From: Akkermansia muciniphila
GTDB taxonomy: Bacteria; Verrucomicrobiota; Verrucomicrobiia; Verrucomicrobiales; V1-33
DNA: 64,000 bases
NCBI GenBank assembly: GCA_945861415.1
Contig: CAMAUV010000002.1
Span: 1-64,000, forward strand
Direction of reading: 5' to 3'
Shown here: positions 1-8,951 of the stretch, piece by piece
How the letters are laid out: each line of letters starts with the position of its first letter
How positions within the stretch are numbered: position 1 is the first letter of the stretch
Notes under the pieces: model-generated
What the model was told of the DNA's origin: nothing
Seen by the model: the letters and a program-made list of their open reading frames with translations, nothing else
Database searches by the model: none
Position numbers and translations under genes: made by a program

Positions 1-201
1 CAGCGCTACACGGGCTTTAAATCCGGCATCATGTCTCTTTCGTTTGGCTTTCATTGGGTGGCTATTGCGTTCGCGGTTTCGTGCGCCAAGGTCCAGCCCA
101 ATCATAGCTTAACCAGTGGCCTGGTTTTCGGCGTCCACCTCAGTATGTGGCTCAATAGCGAACGGTGAACAACGCAGACTTAAACCCGGCGCAGATGAAA
201 A

Positions 202-235
202 CAAAAAGGGGAGAGAAGCCGCGGCATCTCTCCCC
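202..235 (-). terminator. Rho-independent terminator for the minus-strand gene ending at 258
   Basis: Perfect 9-bp inverted repeat GGGGAGAGA(208-216)/TCTCTCCCC(227-235), followed on the minus strand by a T-rich tract (TTTTTTGTTTT). Confidence 0.8.
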
Positions 236-257
236 TGCACTATTGAATTGCGAGTGA

Positions 258-680
258 CTACTTCAAAAAATAGCGTGTCCACTTGCCTTTACCGCTGGCT
301 TTGAATGTCTTCTTCATCAGCTTGATGATCTTCGGGTAGAAGATATCGGTGCGGGCGGATACTTCGCGGGCGGAGATGCCTTCAGTACCAGCTTCACTGA
401 CGATGGCCCGGATCTGTGGCAGAAGAACTTCATCCGGCACGCGTTTGCCCGGGCGGCGTCCCCGTTTCTTCGGGCCCTTGCCAGTCCTTTTGGCGCGGGG
501 TGCGGCTGCATTTACAGGGGCGCCTTTGGCAGCAGCGCCACGTGGAGTTGAGACAGAACCGCCGGCGATGGAGGCCTGGAGAGCGGCAACCTGCGCCTTG
601 AGAGCCGCGAGCTTTTGAGAACGGAGGGTAGCCAGTTTGGCTTCCAGTTCCGCGATTTGTTTGTCGAGTTGTTCGATCAT
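258..680 (-). CDS. Small basic DNA-binding-like protein: N-terminal coiled coil, Lys/Arg/Pro-rich AT-hook-like linker (KKRGRRPGKR), C-terminal winged-helix-like segment
   Basis: ORF 258..764; ATG at 680 (MIEQLDKQIAELEAKLATL...) is the more likely start; followed by a strong terminator. Confidence 0.7.
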   Translation of the reverse strand: MIEQLDKQIAELEAKLATLRSQKLAALKAQVAALQASIAGGSVSTPRGAAAKGAPVNAAAPRAKRTGKGPKKRGRRPGKRVPDEVLLPQIRAIVSEAGTEGISAREVSARTDIFYPKIIKLMKKTFKASGKGKWTRYFLK

Positions 681-804
681 TTTTGTGTCTTTGTTGTTGT
701 TTGGAAACGACCAGCAAGATTTTTCCCTCGCATAAGCTATGTGCATAATCCCTGCCGAGGTCAAGATGGATATCTGTTAATTTGCCTGATGCCTGTGAAA
801 TGTA

Positions 805-1833
805 TTAACCGCCAATAGCAACCATGCGCCGGGAGGGTTCGTAGTTAGCGCGAAAGTCGTGCTCTTTGGGTTTCCGGTCAACGGTGTCGAGGATGAGCTG
901 GCGGAGGCCCTCATCGTCTATTCCGGCCCGCAGCGGGGTGATGAGATCGGTTTCCATATGGCTTCCTAGGCAGGGCCGGAGCTTACCGTCCGCGGTCAGG
1001 CGCAGCTTGTTGCAGTTTTCGCAGAAGTGCAAATTCGTCATCGCGCCAATGAATCCAATCAACTGCTGCCGGCCGGGGATCTGAAAATAGGAGGACGGCC
1101 CGTTGGTTTTGAAATCCGGACGGGGTAGCAGCGGGCCATAGTACCCCTCAATGACTTTCCGTGCTGTACCAGTGGAGAGAAAATTACTATCATTGAGTAC
1201 TTCCCGAGAACTCACGGGCATGAGTTCAATAAAACGAAGTAGGCAGCCTTTAGCGTCTGCAAAATCAACAAGAGCCGGCAGTTCCTGCTCTGTGCGCGAT
1301 TTGATGAGCACGCAGTTCAGCTTCACGGACTCAAAACCGGCGGCGAGAGCGGCATCCAGTCCGGCCAGCGCTTTGTCATAAAGGTCTCTTCCGGTGATGG
1401 CGGCGTAGTTTTGCGCATTGAGCGTATCGAGCGAAATATTGGCCGTGCGGACACCGGCGGCCACAAGACAGCGGGCCATCGTTAGATCGTTTTCCTCAGC
1501 CAATACCTTTCCCAGCAGGGTGCCATTGGTCGAAATACCGGTGTCCTCCACTTCGGGCGCCTCCGCCTTCATTTTGCGGAAGAATTCGAGGATATCGCGC
1601 CGGGTAAGCGGTTCTCCGCCGGTCACGCGCACCCGGCGGATGCCGAGAGCTGTGCCGGCTTTGAGGATGCGCAGGATTTCTTCATAAGTTAAAATGCCCT
1701 CGCGGGCCAGCCACTCATGGTTCTCGCCGGGCAGGCAATAGAGACAGCGCTCATTACAGCGGTCCGTGATGCTGATGCGCAGGTAGGAAATTCGATGGCC
1801 AAAACGGTCTTCCACGTCTATAAATGGGGACAA
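805..1833 (-). CDS. moaA: GTP 3',8-cyclase MoaA (radical SAM, molybdopterin biosynthesis)
   Basis: RISITDRCNERCLYCLP radical SAM motif, RVTGGEPL, C-terminal CENCNKLRLTADGKLRPCL. Confidence 0.95.
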   Translation of the reverse strand: MSPFIDVEDRFGHRISYLRISITDRCNERCLYCLPGENHEWLAREGILTYEEILRILKAGTALGIRRVRVTGGEPLTRRDILEFFRKMKAEAPEVEDTGISTNGTLLGKVLAEENDLTMARCLVAAGVRTANISLDTLNAQNYAAITGRDLYDKALAGLDAALAAGFESVKLNCVLIKSRTEQELPALVDFADAKGCLLRFIELMPVSSREVLNDSNFLSTGTARKVIEGYYGPLLPRPDFKTNGPSSYFQIPGRQQLIGFIGAMTNLHFCENCNKLRLTADGKLRPCLGSHMETDLITPLRAGIDDEGLRQLILDTVDRKPKEHDFRANYEPSRRMVAIGG

Positions 1834-1886
1834 TTTCCGCTGCTCCGGCAGCAGGAATGGTTCACCTAATCCACCTTTCTTACACT

Positions 1887-2370
1887 ATGCAACCCCGCGG
1901 CTGTCTCCGTTTCTTCGTTTTTGGTATCGCCCTGATCGCTGCTGCTTTTTGCTTTTCCTCGTGTTCAGTGGTGTCCAGTCCATCGGTAAGGGCGGCGCAG
2001 TCTCCCTAATTGATGGCCTCACTTCCTCCCGCCCGCCGTGTGGCCGCGTTGCAGGGACGCCTGCCGGCAGATATGTCACCGGATGCTGTCGAGATCGCGC
2101 GGGGCCGGCCGGGCTCCGTTACCGGAGGGCCGGCGGAAACTGCGGAAATTGCGGAAATTGCGGAAATTAAAATCCGCCGCCACACTATACTCCTATCTGT
2201 CATGCCGTCCTACTACGACCGGCCGAATTATCTGTAGCAACATGGCCACTGCCGTCCGCTGCCGGCCACTGCCGCCGCGCATTATCGACACCACACCGGC
2301 CTGCGTGCAGCGGGCGAGCGCCGTGGTGCAGTTCCGCAGCGGGCTGTTATCGCACTGGGAGCGGCGGTAG
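1887..2370 (+). pseudogene. Decayed OmlA/SmpA-like small lipoprotein
   Basis: Signal/lipobox-like MQPRGCLRFFVFGIALIAAAFCFSSCS, in-frame TAA at 2007-2009, then same frame ...LPPARRVAALQGRLPADMSPDAVEIARGRPGSV; the C-terminal-like VVQFRSGLLSHWERR lies in another frame. Confidence 0.5.
2133..2168. repeat. 9-bp tandem repeat, 4 units of gcggaa(a/c)tt-type (gcggaaact gcggaaatt gcggaaatt gcggaaatt)
   Basis: Read directly. Confidence 0.9.
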
Positions 2371-2376
2371 CCGTCG

Positions 2377-3687
2377 CTACCGGTCCAGCAGGCTGAACAT
2401 GAGTTCGCCTTCGCTAACTGTCTCGCCATTGACCACGCAGCGGCCGCGAGCCACGCCGATGCTGCGTTTCACTTTCAGGATTTCCGCTTCGATGAAAAGG
2501 ATGTCGCCTGGGACCACGGGTTTGCGGAATTTCACTTCGTTGGCGCTCATGAAGTAGCCGATTTTACCCTGATTCTCCGGCTTTCGGAGCATGAGAATGC
2601 TGGCCACCTGCGCCATGGCTTCTACCTGGAGCACACCCGGCATGACCGGATGGCCCGGAAAGTGCCCCTGGAAGAACGGTTCATTGATCGTGACCGCTTT
2701 GACGCCGGTGCATTTGTTTTCGCCTTCAAAGCCGACGATGCGGTCCACCATGAGGAACGGATAGCGGTGCGGGAGAATACGCATGACCTCATTCACATCC
2801 AATACCGCTTCGCCTATAGGAATATTGACCCCGCTGGGCACCATGCTCAGGACGCGGGAATGTTCGGTCTTCAGGCGGCGGGCCAATTCGGTGTTGGGGC
2901 CGTGGCCGGGCCTGACGGCGATGACGTGGCCCATAATGCGCCGTCCGAAGAGGGTGAGGTCGCCGATAATATCTAGGATTTTGTGCCGCACGAATTCATC
3001 CTTAAACCGGAGCGGTTCCCGGCTCATCACAGTGTCATCGCGGACCACGACCGCGTTTTCAAGACTTCCGCCCTTGATGAGACCCTTGTCGAGCAATCCC
3101 TTTACGTCTTCATAAAAAACAAATGTCCGGGCGGAGGCGATTTCCTTTTCGTAAATGGCCGGAGTGACTTCCGTGCTGTAAAACTGCGTGTAGCGTCCGT
3201 CCGGCCCCACGTTGGTGCAGGAGATGCGGAATTTCTTGTCTGGCACGATGGTGAGCAGGCTGCCGCCGGCGGTCTCCACATGGATGGGCTCGCGCACTTC
3301 GAAAACCTTGCGCAGGGCCTCCTGCTTCACGATGCCGGCCGCCTTGATGCACTCCACGTAGGCGCGGGCGGAACCGTCGCCGATGGGCGGTTCATTAGCG
3401 TCCATCTCGATGAGCGCATTATCCACGCCCATGCCGGTGAGGGCGCTCAGGACATGCTCCACCGTGTGAACCTTGACGCTGCCCTCAGCAAGAGTGGTGG
3501 CTCGCTCCACCATTTGCACTTTCTCCACTCCGGCAGGGATGAATGGTTGGTCTGGGAGGTCGATGCGGCGGAACTTAATGCCGTGATCGGTCGGGGCCGG
3601 CTTCATCGTCAGCGTCACTGCACTGCCAGTGTGGAGGGAAGTGCCGGTGAGGGTGGCTGGTTTAGCCAGGGTGTGTTGATAATCCAT
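2377..3687 (-). CDS. lpxC/fabZ: Bifunctional UDP-3-O-acyl-N-acetylglucosamine deacetylase / (3R)-hydroxyacyl-ACP dehydratase (LpxC-FabZ fusion)
   Basis: N-terminal LpxC (TGTSLHTGSAVTLTMKPA, TVEHVLSAL, RHKILDIIGDL) continuous with C-terminal FabZ (ILPHRYPFLMVDRI, FFQGHFPGHPVMPGVLQVEAMAQ). Confidence 0.95.
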   Translation of the reverse strand: MDYQHTLAKPATLTGTSLHTGSAVTLTMKPAPTDHGIKFRRIDLPDQPFIPAGVEKVQMVERATTLAEGSVKVHTVEHVLSALTGMGVDNALIEMDANEPPIGDGSARAYVECIKAAGIVKQEALRKVFEVREPIHVETAGGSLLTIVPDKKFRISCTNVGPDGRYTQFYSTEVTPAIYEKEIASARTFVFYEDVKGLLDKGLIKGGSLENAVVVRDDTVMSREPLRFKDEFVRHKILDIIGDLTLFGRRIMGHVIAVRPGHGPNTELARRLKTEHSRVLSMVPSGVNIPIGEAVLDVNEVMRILPHRYPFLMVDRIVGFEGENKCTGVKAVTINEPFFQGHFPGHPVMPGVLQVEAMAQVASILMLRKPENQGKIGYFMSANEVKFRKPVVPGDILFIEAEILKVKRSIGVARGRCVVNGETVSEGELMFSLLDR

Positions 3688-3892
3688 AGATTCGTAGACT
3701 CTGGGGAAAATGGACGCGCAGACTCAACCGGGGGGGGCTCAAGGTCAAGGTGTGAATCGCATCGCCAAGCGTGGCAAAATTCCTCACCCGTGTAATCAAA
3801 AAGCGCTGGCACTTGCTGACAGGAATGATTGAATTACGCGCCCCCGACGTATATACCCCTGCCGGAAACTTATCTCTACCAGCATCAATCCT

Positions 3893-5317
3893 ATGAATCA
3901 CACCAACAGACGAACCTTTATCAAGTCCACCGGCCTCGCTGCCGGAGCGCTTAGCTTTCCAAACATCCTGCACGCTCAGAACAAGGGTGACAAACTACGC
4001 GTAGCCATGATCGCCACCGGCGGCAAAGGCGGTGCCCACATTAACATGGTCAAAAGTGCCGGCGATATCGTCACCTGCTTCGCCGAAGTTGACAAGAACT
4101 CATGGGGTGGGGTCTCCAAAGACTTCCCGCAGTCGAAGGGTTACCAGGATTACCGCCAGCTTTTTGACAAGGAGAAGGAATTCGACGCCGTGATGATCGG
4201 CACGCCCGACCACCACCACTTCATGCCCACCGTGCTCGCCATGCAGGCCGGCAAGCATTGCTTCACCCAGAAGCCCCTCACCCACACTGTGTGGGAAGCC
4301 CGCCAGCTCCACCAGGGCACCCTGAAGCTCAAGCTCGCCACCCAGATGGGCAATCAGGGACACAGCAACGACGGCAACCGCCGCATTTATGAATTCGTGA
4401 ACAGCGGCTTGCTGGGTGACATTAAAGAGATTCACTGTGTCTCCAATCGCCCCATCTGGCCCCAAGGCAATCCCCGCCCGCAGGGTGAAGATCCCGTGCC
4501 CGCCCAGCTCGACTGGGACGTCTGGCTCGGCCCGGCACCAAAGCGCCCGTTCAAGGACGGCAGAATGTATCACACCTTTAACTGGCGGGGTTTTTACGAC
4601 TTCGGCGGCGGCGCTCTCGCCGACATGGCCTGCCACACCATGGATAGCATCTTCATGAGCATGATTCCGGGCTATCCTACCTCCGTGGAGGTGCTCGAAA
4701 TCCACAAGCACAGCGATGACATGTTCCCCCGCGGCTCAATCATCAAGTGGAGCTACGGCCCCGGCAAACTCCCCAATGGCAAGGACCGCCCGGGCTTCAA
4801 TGTTTATTGGTACGACGGCAAACTCCAACTTGAGGGGAAGGAAGTGGACGCCTCCGACGTGCTCGTCAGCAAGGTGCCCGCCGAACTCCTCACCATGCCC
4901 GACGGCCAGAAGATCACCCTCAAAGGCTCCGGCAATCTCTACGTCGGCACCAAGTGCGGCCTCCTGGTCAACGGTGACTACGGCGACCGCTCCCGCGTCG
5001 TACCTGTCGCTCTCGCAAAAGACATCGGCAATCCTCCCAAGATGCTGGAGCGCATTGGCAGCGGTGACGAGAACGCCCACTACATGGACTGGCGCGTCGC
5101 CTGCGTTGGGGAGAAGCCATGGGACCATCCGGGCTCCAACTTCACCTATGCGGCCCCGTTCACGGAGACCATCCTCCTCGGAAATGTTGCGCTGCGCGTC
5201 GGTAAGGGTAAAGCCCTCACCTACGACGGCCCAAACATGAAGTTCACTAACAGCGAGGAAGCGAACAAGTATATCACCAAGGATTACCGCGCCGGATGGG
5301 GCTGCAAACTCGTCTAA
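3893..5317 (+). CDS. Gfo/Idh/MocA family oxidoreductase with Tat-type signal
   Basis: MNHTNRRTFIKSTGLAAGALSFP leader, NAD-binding-like N-terminus, GTPDHHHFMPTVLAMQAGKHCFTQKPLTH. Confidence 0.9.
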   Translation: MNHTNRRTFIKSTGLAAGALSFPNILHAQNKGDKLRVAMIATGGKGGAHINMVKSAGDIVTCFAEVDKNSWGGVSKDFPQSKGYQDYRQLFDKEKEFDAVMIGTPDHHHFMPTVLAMQAGKHCFTQKPLTHTVWEARQLHQGTLKLKLATQMGNQGHSNDGNRRIYEFVNSGLLGDIKEIHCVSNRPIWPQGNPRPQGEDPVPAQLDWDVWLGPAPKRPFKDGRMYHTFNWRGFYDFGGGALADMACHTMDSIFMSMIPGYPTSVEVLEIHKHSDDMFPRGSIIKWSYGPGKLPNGKDRPGFNVYWYDGKLQLEGKEVDASDVLVSKVPAELLTMPDGQKITLKGSGNLYVGTKCGLLVNGDYGDRSRVVPVALAKDIGNPPKMLERIGSGDENAHYMDWRVACVGEKPWDHPGSNFTYAAPFTETILLGNVALRVGKGKALTYDGPNMKFTNSEEANKYITKDYRAGWGCKLV

Positions 5318-5343
5318 GGCACGGTATCAATCCCATGCGCTAA

Positions 5344-5375
5344 GCTCCTCTCCGGAAACGGGGAGGCGCTTTTTT
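5344..5375 (+). terminator. Rho-independent terminator downstream of the Gfo/Idh/MocA gene
   Basis: CCTCTCC-GGAAAC-GGGGAGG stem-loop followed by CGCTTTTTT. Confidence 0.75.
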
Positions 5376-5462
5376 GAGTTCGGGGGCACTTATGCGGACC
5401 GGCAGCCAAGAAATAGTGTGGTGCTGCCTGATCAGCGGCTTCCTAGCACGATTTGCGTGCTT

Positions 5463-6947
5463 TCAGCCTTCCGCGTTCTGATGCGCGGCCGCATCAGCCT
5501 CGGCTTTCATCCGCTTTTTCACGACGGTGCGGGCACCCCCGACGAGGATTTGGCAGGGGTTGATGCAGAGCAGCGGAATTTCCCTAGCTGGCGCGTCCGC
5601 AGTCTGGCGCTCTGGCGGCAGAGTGTTCCACGGGCCGATGCCATTCAGGTCCCAAAGCACCCGGCGTTGACACCCTGCACCGCAGACATCTGCGGTAAGC
5701 TGAGCGGCTTCCGGATCCCGGATGAGCCCTGTCACCCGGTATATCCCAGTCTGGTAGCCGAGGGTTTCCCGCAGAGCTGGAGCCTTCGCTTCTCCCGTCG
5801 AATACCGCAGCCAGTTAGCCACTGCTGAGGGGTATAAAAACTCCAGCGCCAGTTGTAGTGCGGCGATGTCCGGCACATTCAACTGCCAGCCCCGCTTGAG
5901 CGTTGGTGCTGTTTTCAGTGGCCGGAATTCACCGGCGTCGTCGTAGCGCGCAATTTCCCTTGCGTCCTCTGCTTCGTGGTACTCCGCAAGGTTTTCCGCA
6001 GCCTCCTCCCCATGGTGTCTGAGTAAAAACCCGCAGTCTGTCTGCTGCACGGTGACTTGCCCAATCCTCCCGGTGCCTCCTGCGAGCCACTGCTGGAGCA
6101 TTTCGGGAAGTCCTAGTTTTGCGGGGGCGCGCAGCGCTGCGGGGGAATTCTCTGCATCAAAGGCCGCCACCTGATCAAGAATCACCTCCGCCATCAGTGC
6201 CTCCGTGCCGATACTGCTACTAAAAAATAACTGCCGCCCGTGCAGATTAAAAGGGTTGCGCCGGAACACCCCCACCTGACTCGCCGCAGCGGTCGGTTCT
6301 TTTTCGATGCCCAGCAGCACGGGAATGTCCTGATAAGAATGCAATCCGTCCGCAATGAAAAACGGCACCACGATCACATTCGGTGCTGTGGTTAGAGAGA
6401 CCCAGTCCGCCACCAGTGGCGGCTCCTCCATGTAAGCGTCGAGCACTTCCCGGAAGCCGCAGTTCATCTCCCGGATGAGCGCCACTTGGTCCTTGATCGC
6501 TTTAGTGCTGTTCTCATTGAATCCGGTGCCGTGGCCCACAATGACGAGACTGCTCTCCTCCCGGGGAATTCCCGGAGCCACTTCCTCCGCGCGCTTGAGC
6601 AACAGTCTGGTCATGGAGGGATGGATCCCCACAGGCGCACAATAGTGCACGCGTTGCCGCAGAAGCTCTGTAGTTTTACCTGAAAGTCCCAGTTCGCGTG
6701 GAATGACATCCTGAGTGAAGTAACCTTCGCTGATGAAATTGGGCACTACATAGACTTCCGGACTGTCCACGGTGCGCAGCACTTCTCTCATCCCCGGCTC
6801 CTCTTTCCAGAAAGCGCAAACGACCTCGTCAAATATCCCCATTTGCCGGATGGTGTCCGCGTGAGCATGCGTAGGGATGGAGCTGTCGGGGTTGAGCGTA
6901 GAGCCGTGGCCGACAATGACGAGAGCAGTATTTTTCCGGTGTAGCAT
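5463..6947 (-). CDS. CbiX-type sirohydrochlorin chelatase with C-terminal DR2241-like Cys cluster
   Basis: Tandem CbiX halves (LVIVGHGSTLNPDS; LVIVGHGTGFNENS); C-terminal CGAGCQRRVLW...CINPC. Confidence 0.8.
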   Translation of the reverse strand: MLHRKNTALVIVGHGSTLNPDSSIPTHAHADTIRQMGIFDEVVCAFWKEEPGMREVLRTVDSPEVYVVPNFISEGYFTQDVIPRELGLSGKTTELLRQRVHYCAPVGIHPSMTRLLLKRAEEVAPGIPREESSLVIVGHGTGFNENSTKAIKDQVALIREMNCGFREVLDAYMEEPPLVADWVSLTTAPNVIVVPFFIADGLHSYQDIPVLLGIEKEPTAAASQVGVFRRNPFNLHGRQLFFSSSIGTEALMAEVILDQVAAFDAENSPAALRAPAKLGLPEMLQQWLAGGTGRIGQVTVQQTDCGFLLRHHGEEAAENLAEYHEAEDAREIARYDDAGEFRPLKTAPTLKRGWQLNVPDIAALQLALEFLYPSAVANWLRYSTGEAKAPALRETLGYQTGIYRVTGLIRDPEAAQLTADVCGAGCQRRVLWDLNGIGPWNTLPPERQTADAPAREIPLLCINPCQILVGGARTVVKKRMKAEADAAAHQNAEG

Positions 6948-7055
6948 TTATGCTTCTACGTGCCTGTCTGCTGCAGATACGCAACCCGCCTTGATGCGCC
7001 GCCGCTTTTCATAGAAGCTTGCAATGCGCCGCTCTTCCGGTTAAATTGGCCGCTC

Positions 7056-7559
7056 ATGACCAGCCTCTTTCGCTTGCTTGCCTTCGCCGGACTCTGTTCC
7101 CTCGCGAGCTGTTCCTTTGCCCCCAAAACCACGGAAAGTATTTATAGAGGCCGCCCTGCCGTCGTTGTAAACGGTGACGTCGTACCGCCCGATAACGTCC
7201 CGTCGGTAGTGAAGCGCGCCATCAAAGCCGCGAACCGGATCAACCATCTGCCTTATCAGTTTGGCGGAGGGCACGGCCGCGCCTGCTACGGGCTGGATTG
7301 CTCGGGCACGGTTTCCCATGTTCTCCGCAACACCGGACTAATTGAGGGCTCTATGACCAGCAAAGGATTCCTCAAGTATGGCAAGTCCGGTCCCGGCAAA
7401 TACATGACCATCTTCTCAAGGGACGGCCATGTCTTCATGACCATTTGCGGCGTCCGACTGGACACTACCAGTGACGGCAGTGGTCATGTCGGTCCCCGCT
7501 GGATGATGAAGCCGCGCAACCTCAAGGGCTTCAAGATCCGCCATCCACCAGGTCTCTGA
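7056..7559 (+). CDS. NlpC/P60-like secreted lipoprotein
   Basis: Lipobox-like LCSLASCS; Cys-His hydrolase-like YGLDCSGTVSHVL and DGHVFMTI motifs. Confidence 0.65.
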   Translation: MTSLFRLLAFAGLCSLASCSFAPKTTESIYRGRPAVVVNGDVVPPDNVPSVVKRAIKAANRINHLPYQFGGGHGRACYGLDCSGTVSHVLRNTGLIEGSMTSKGFLKYGKSGPGKYMTIFSRDGHVFMTICGVRLDTTSDGSGHVGPRWMMKPRNLKGFKIRHPPGL

Positions 7560-7614
7560 TTCCTGCCGTAATTTCAATCCAAATCACCTTGCCGCCGGCA
7601 AATGCCGTGGCATC

Positions 7615-8013
7615 ATGAAAATTTTCCAGCGTCCAGATCTCATGCGTTCCTCCCTACGCCTTCGTCCACTTCTTCTCCTTCCTGCTCTCTCTGCACTGCT
7701 CTTCGCCGGTCCGGTCTCCTGCAGTCGCAGCGTGAGTAACGCGGAAATGCGGATCGAAGAAGAGAAGCGCGACAAACTCCTGCTAGAAGTGCGAAAAATG
7801 GATACTGAGAACAAAGGCCTCAAATCGGAGAAGCAGGAGTTGAAGAAGAACTATGGGGGCTCGGAGCATCTTCAGAAAATCAAGCAGATTGACGCGTTGA
7901 AAAAGGAAATCGCTGATCTCCAAATCATTAAAGTAGAAGTGGCCGAAAAGGTGACGAGGTTCACTGACGGGGTCAAAGCCCACCGCGCCTACCTCTCTTC
8001 GCAGGAGCAATAG
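7615..8013 (+). CDS. Hypothetical lipoprotein with coiled coil
   Basis: Signal peptide with FAGPVSCS; charged heptad-rich remainder. Confidence 0.6.
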   Translation: MKIFQRPDLMRSSLRLRPLLLLPALSALLFAGPVSCSRSVSNAEMRIEEEKRDKLLLEVRKMDTENKGLKSEKQELKKNYGGSEHLQKIKQIDALKKEIADLQIIKVEVAEKVTRFTDGVKAHRAYLSSQEQ

Positions 8014-8052
8014 CCGACCGCGCAACGCCGAAACTTTTCATCACTTACCGTC

Positions 8053-8943
8053 ATGCGCTCAGTCATCATTCTCGCGATCCTTGCCGGAACCGGTTATTAC
8101 TTGCACAACAAAAAGACGCGTTTCGAATCCTTTCAAGCGCTTGAGTCAGGGGTTCTCACCGTAGAGGCTGATCTCGACCAGAAGAAAAAAGAGCGGGACC
8201 GGCTAATGCAGGAGCTCGATCCTCTGCGCCGGACGAAAGCAGAAGTGGAAGGGAAGGGAACGTCTGTGGAAACGGTCCAGGAGGAACTCACCGCCCTGCA
8301 GGACGAGCTGAAAACTTCCAATGAGCTGATGGAGGCTGCGGAGGTGGAATTCATATGCGAGATGGAGGCGGTGCGCGCCCTTGCCAAAAAGAAAAACATC
8401 CCGGCACTCAAACTGAAGAATGGTGATGAACTGCTCGACTGCACAATCATGAAGTTTGCGGAGGGATACGTTGTCATTTCTCATACTGACGGAGTGAAGA
8501 AAATTAATGATGATGACCTGCCGGATGGCTGGGTGGGCCGCTATTCGCTCGATTATATTGACCGTGAAGCCGATGCGGACAAGGATGCCCTAGGTGCCGA
8601 AATCGATGAAGTCACCCTTACAGATGACCAAATCAGTAAGCTCCAGATTTCTGAGGTGGATGAAAAGATCCGGATCGTGGAGACGGCGTTGCTGGCGCTG
8701 AGCCATCAGGTTCGTGACAAAAGCCGGAAGGCTGAGAAACTGGTGCGCGATGCCTATAAAGTGGCTCTGCAGAAAGATGCCCGGGGCGATGCGGTTATTG
8801 CCAGACGGACAGCGATGTTCCAGCAGGCGAAAAAAGAGGAAGGGGAGGGCGAAGTTATCCGCGCGAGGTACCGGAAAATCCGGGAGCAGAAAATGGCCCT
8901 CGAGAAAAAGCGCAACGAAATAAAATACCAGCGCACTCCCTAG
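8053..8943 (+). CDS. Hypothetical membrane-anchored coiled-coil protein with an internal SHD1-like beta segment
   Basis: N-terminal hydrophobic anchor, two coiled-coil blocks flanking LKLKNGDELLDCTIMKFAEGYVVISHTDGVKKINDDDLPDGWVGRY. Confidence 0.65.
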   Translation: MRSVIILAILAGTGYYLHNKKTRFESFQALESGVLTVEADLDQKKKERDRLMQELDPLRRTKAEVEGKGTSVETVQEELTALQDELKTSNELMEAAEVEFICEMEAVRALAKKKNIPALKLKNGDELLDCTIMKFAEGYVVISHTDGVKKINDDDLPDGWVGRYSLDYIDREADADKDALGAEIDEVTLTDDQISKLQISEVDEKIRIVETALLALSHQVRDKSRKAEKLVRDAYKVALQKDARGDAVIARRTAMFQQAKKEEGEGEVIRARYRKIREQKMALEKKRNEIKYQRTP

Positions 8944-8951
8944 CGGCACCG

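Noticed and set aside
1-168. Frame-1 reading QRYTGFKSGIMSLSFGFHWVAIAFAVSC...LNSER* entering from the left edge
   Set aside because: Possibly the end of a membrane protein, but too short and unrecognised to support a call.
2983-3795. 270-aa plus-strand ORF opposite lpxC/fabZ
   Set aside because: Shadow of the LpxC frame, His/Gly/Val-rich antisense composition, no domain.
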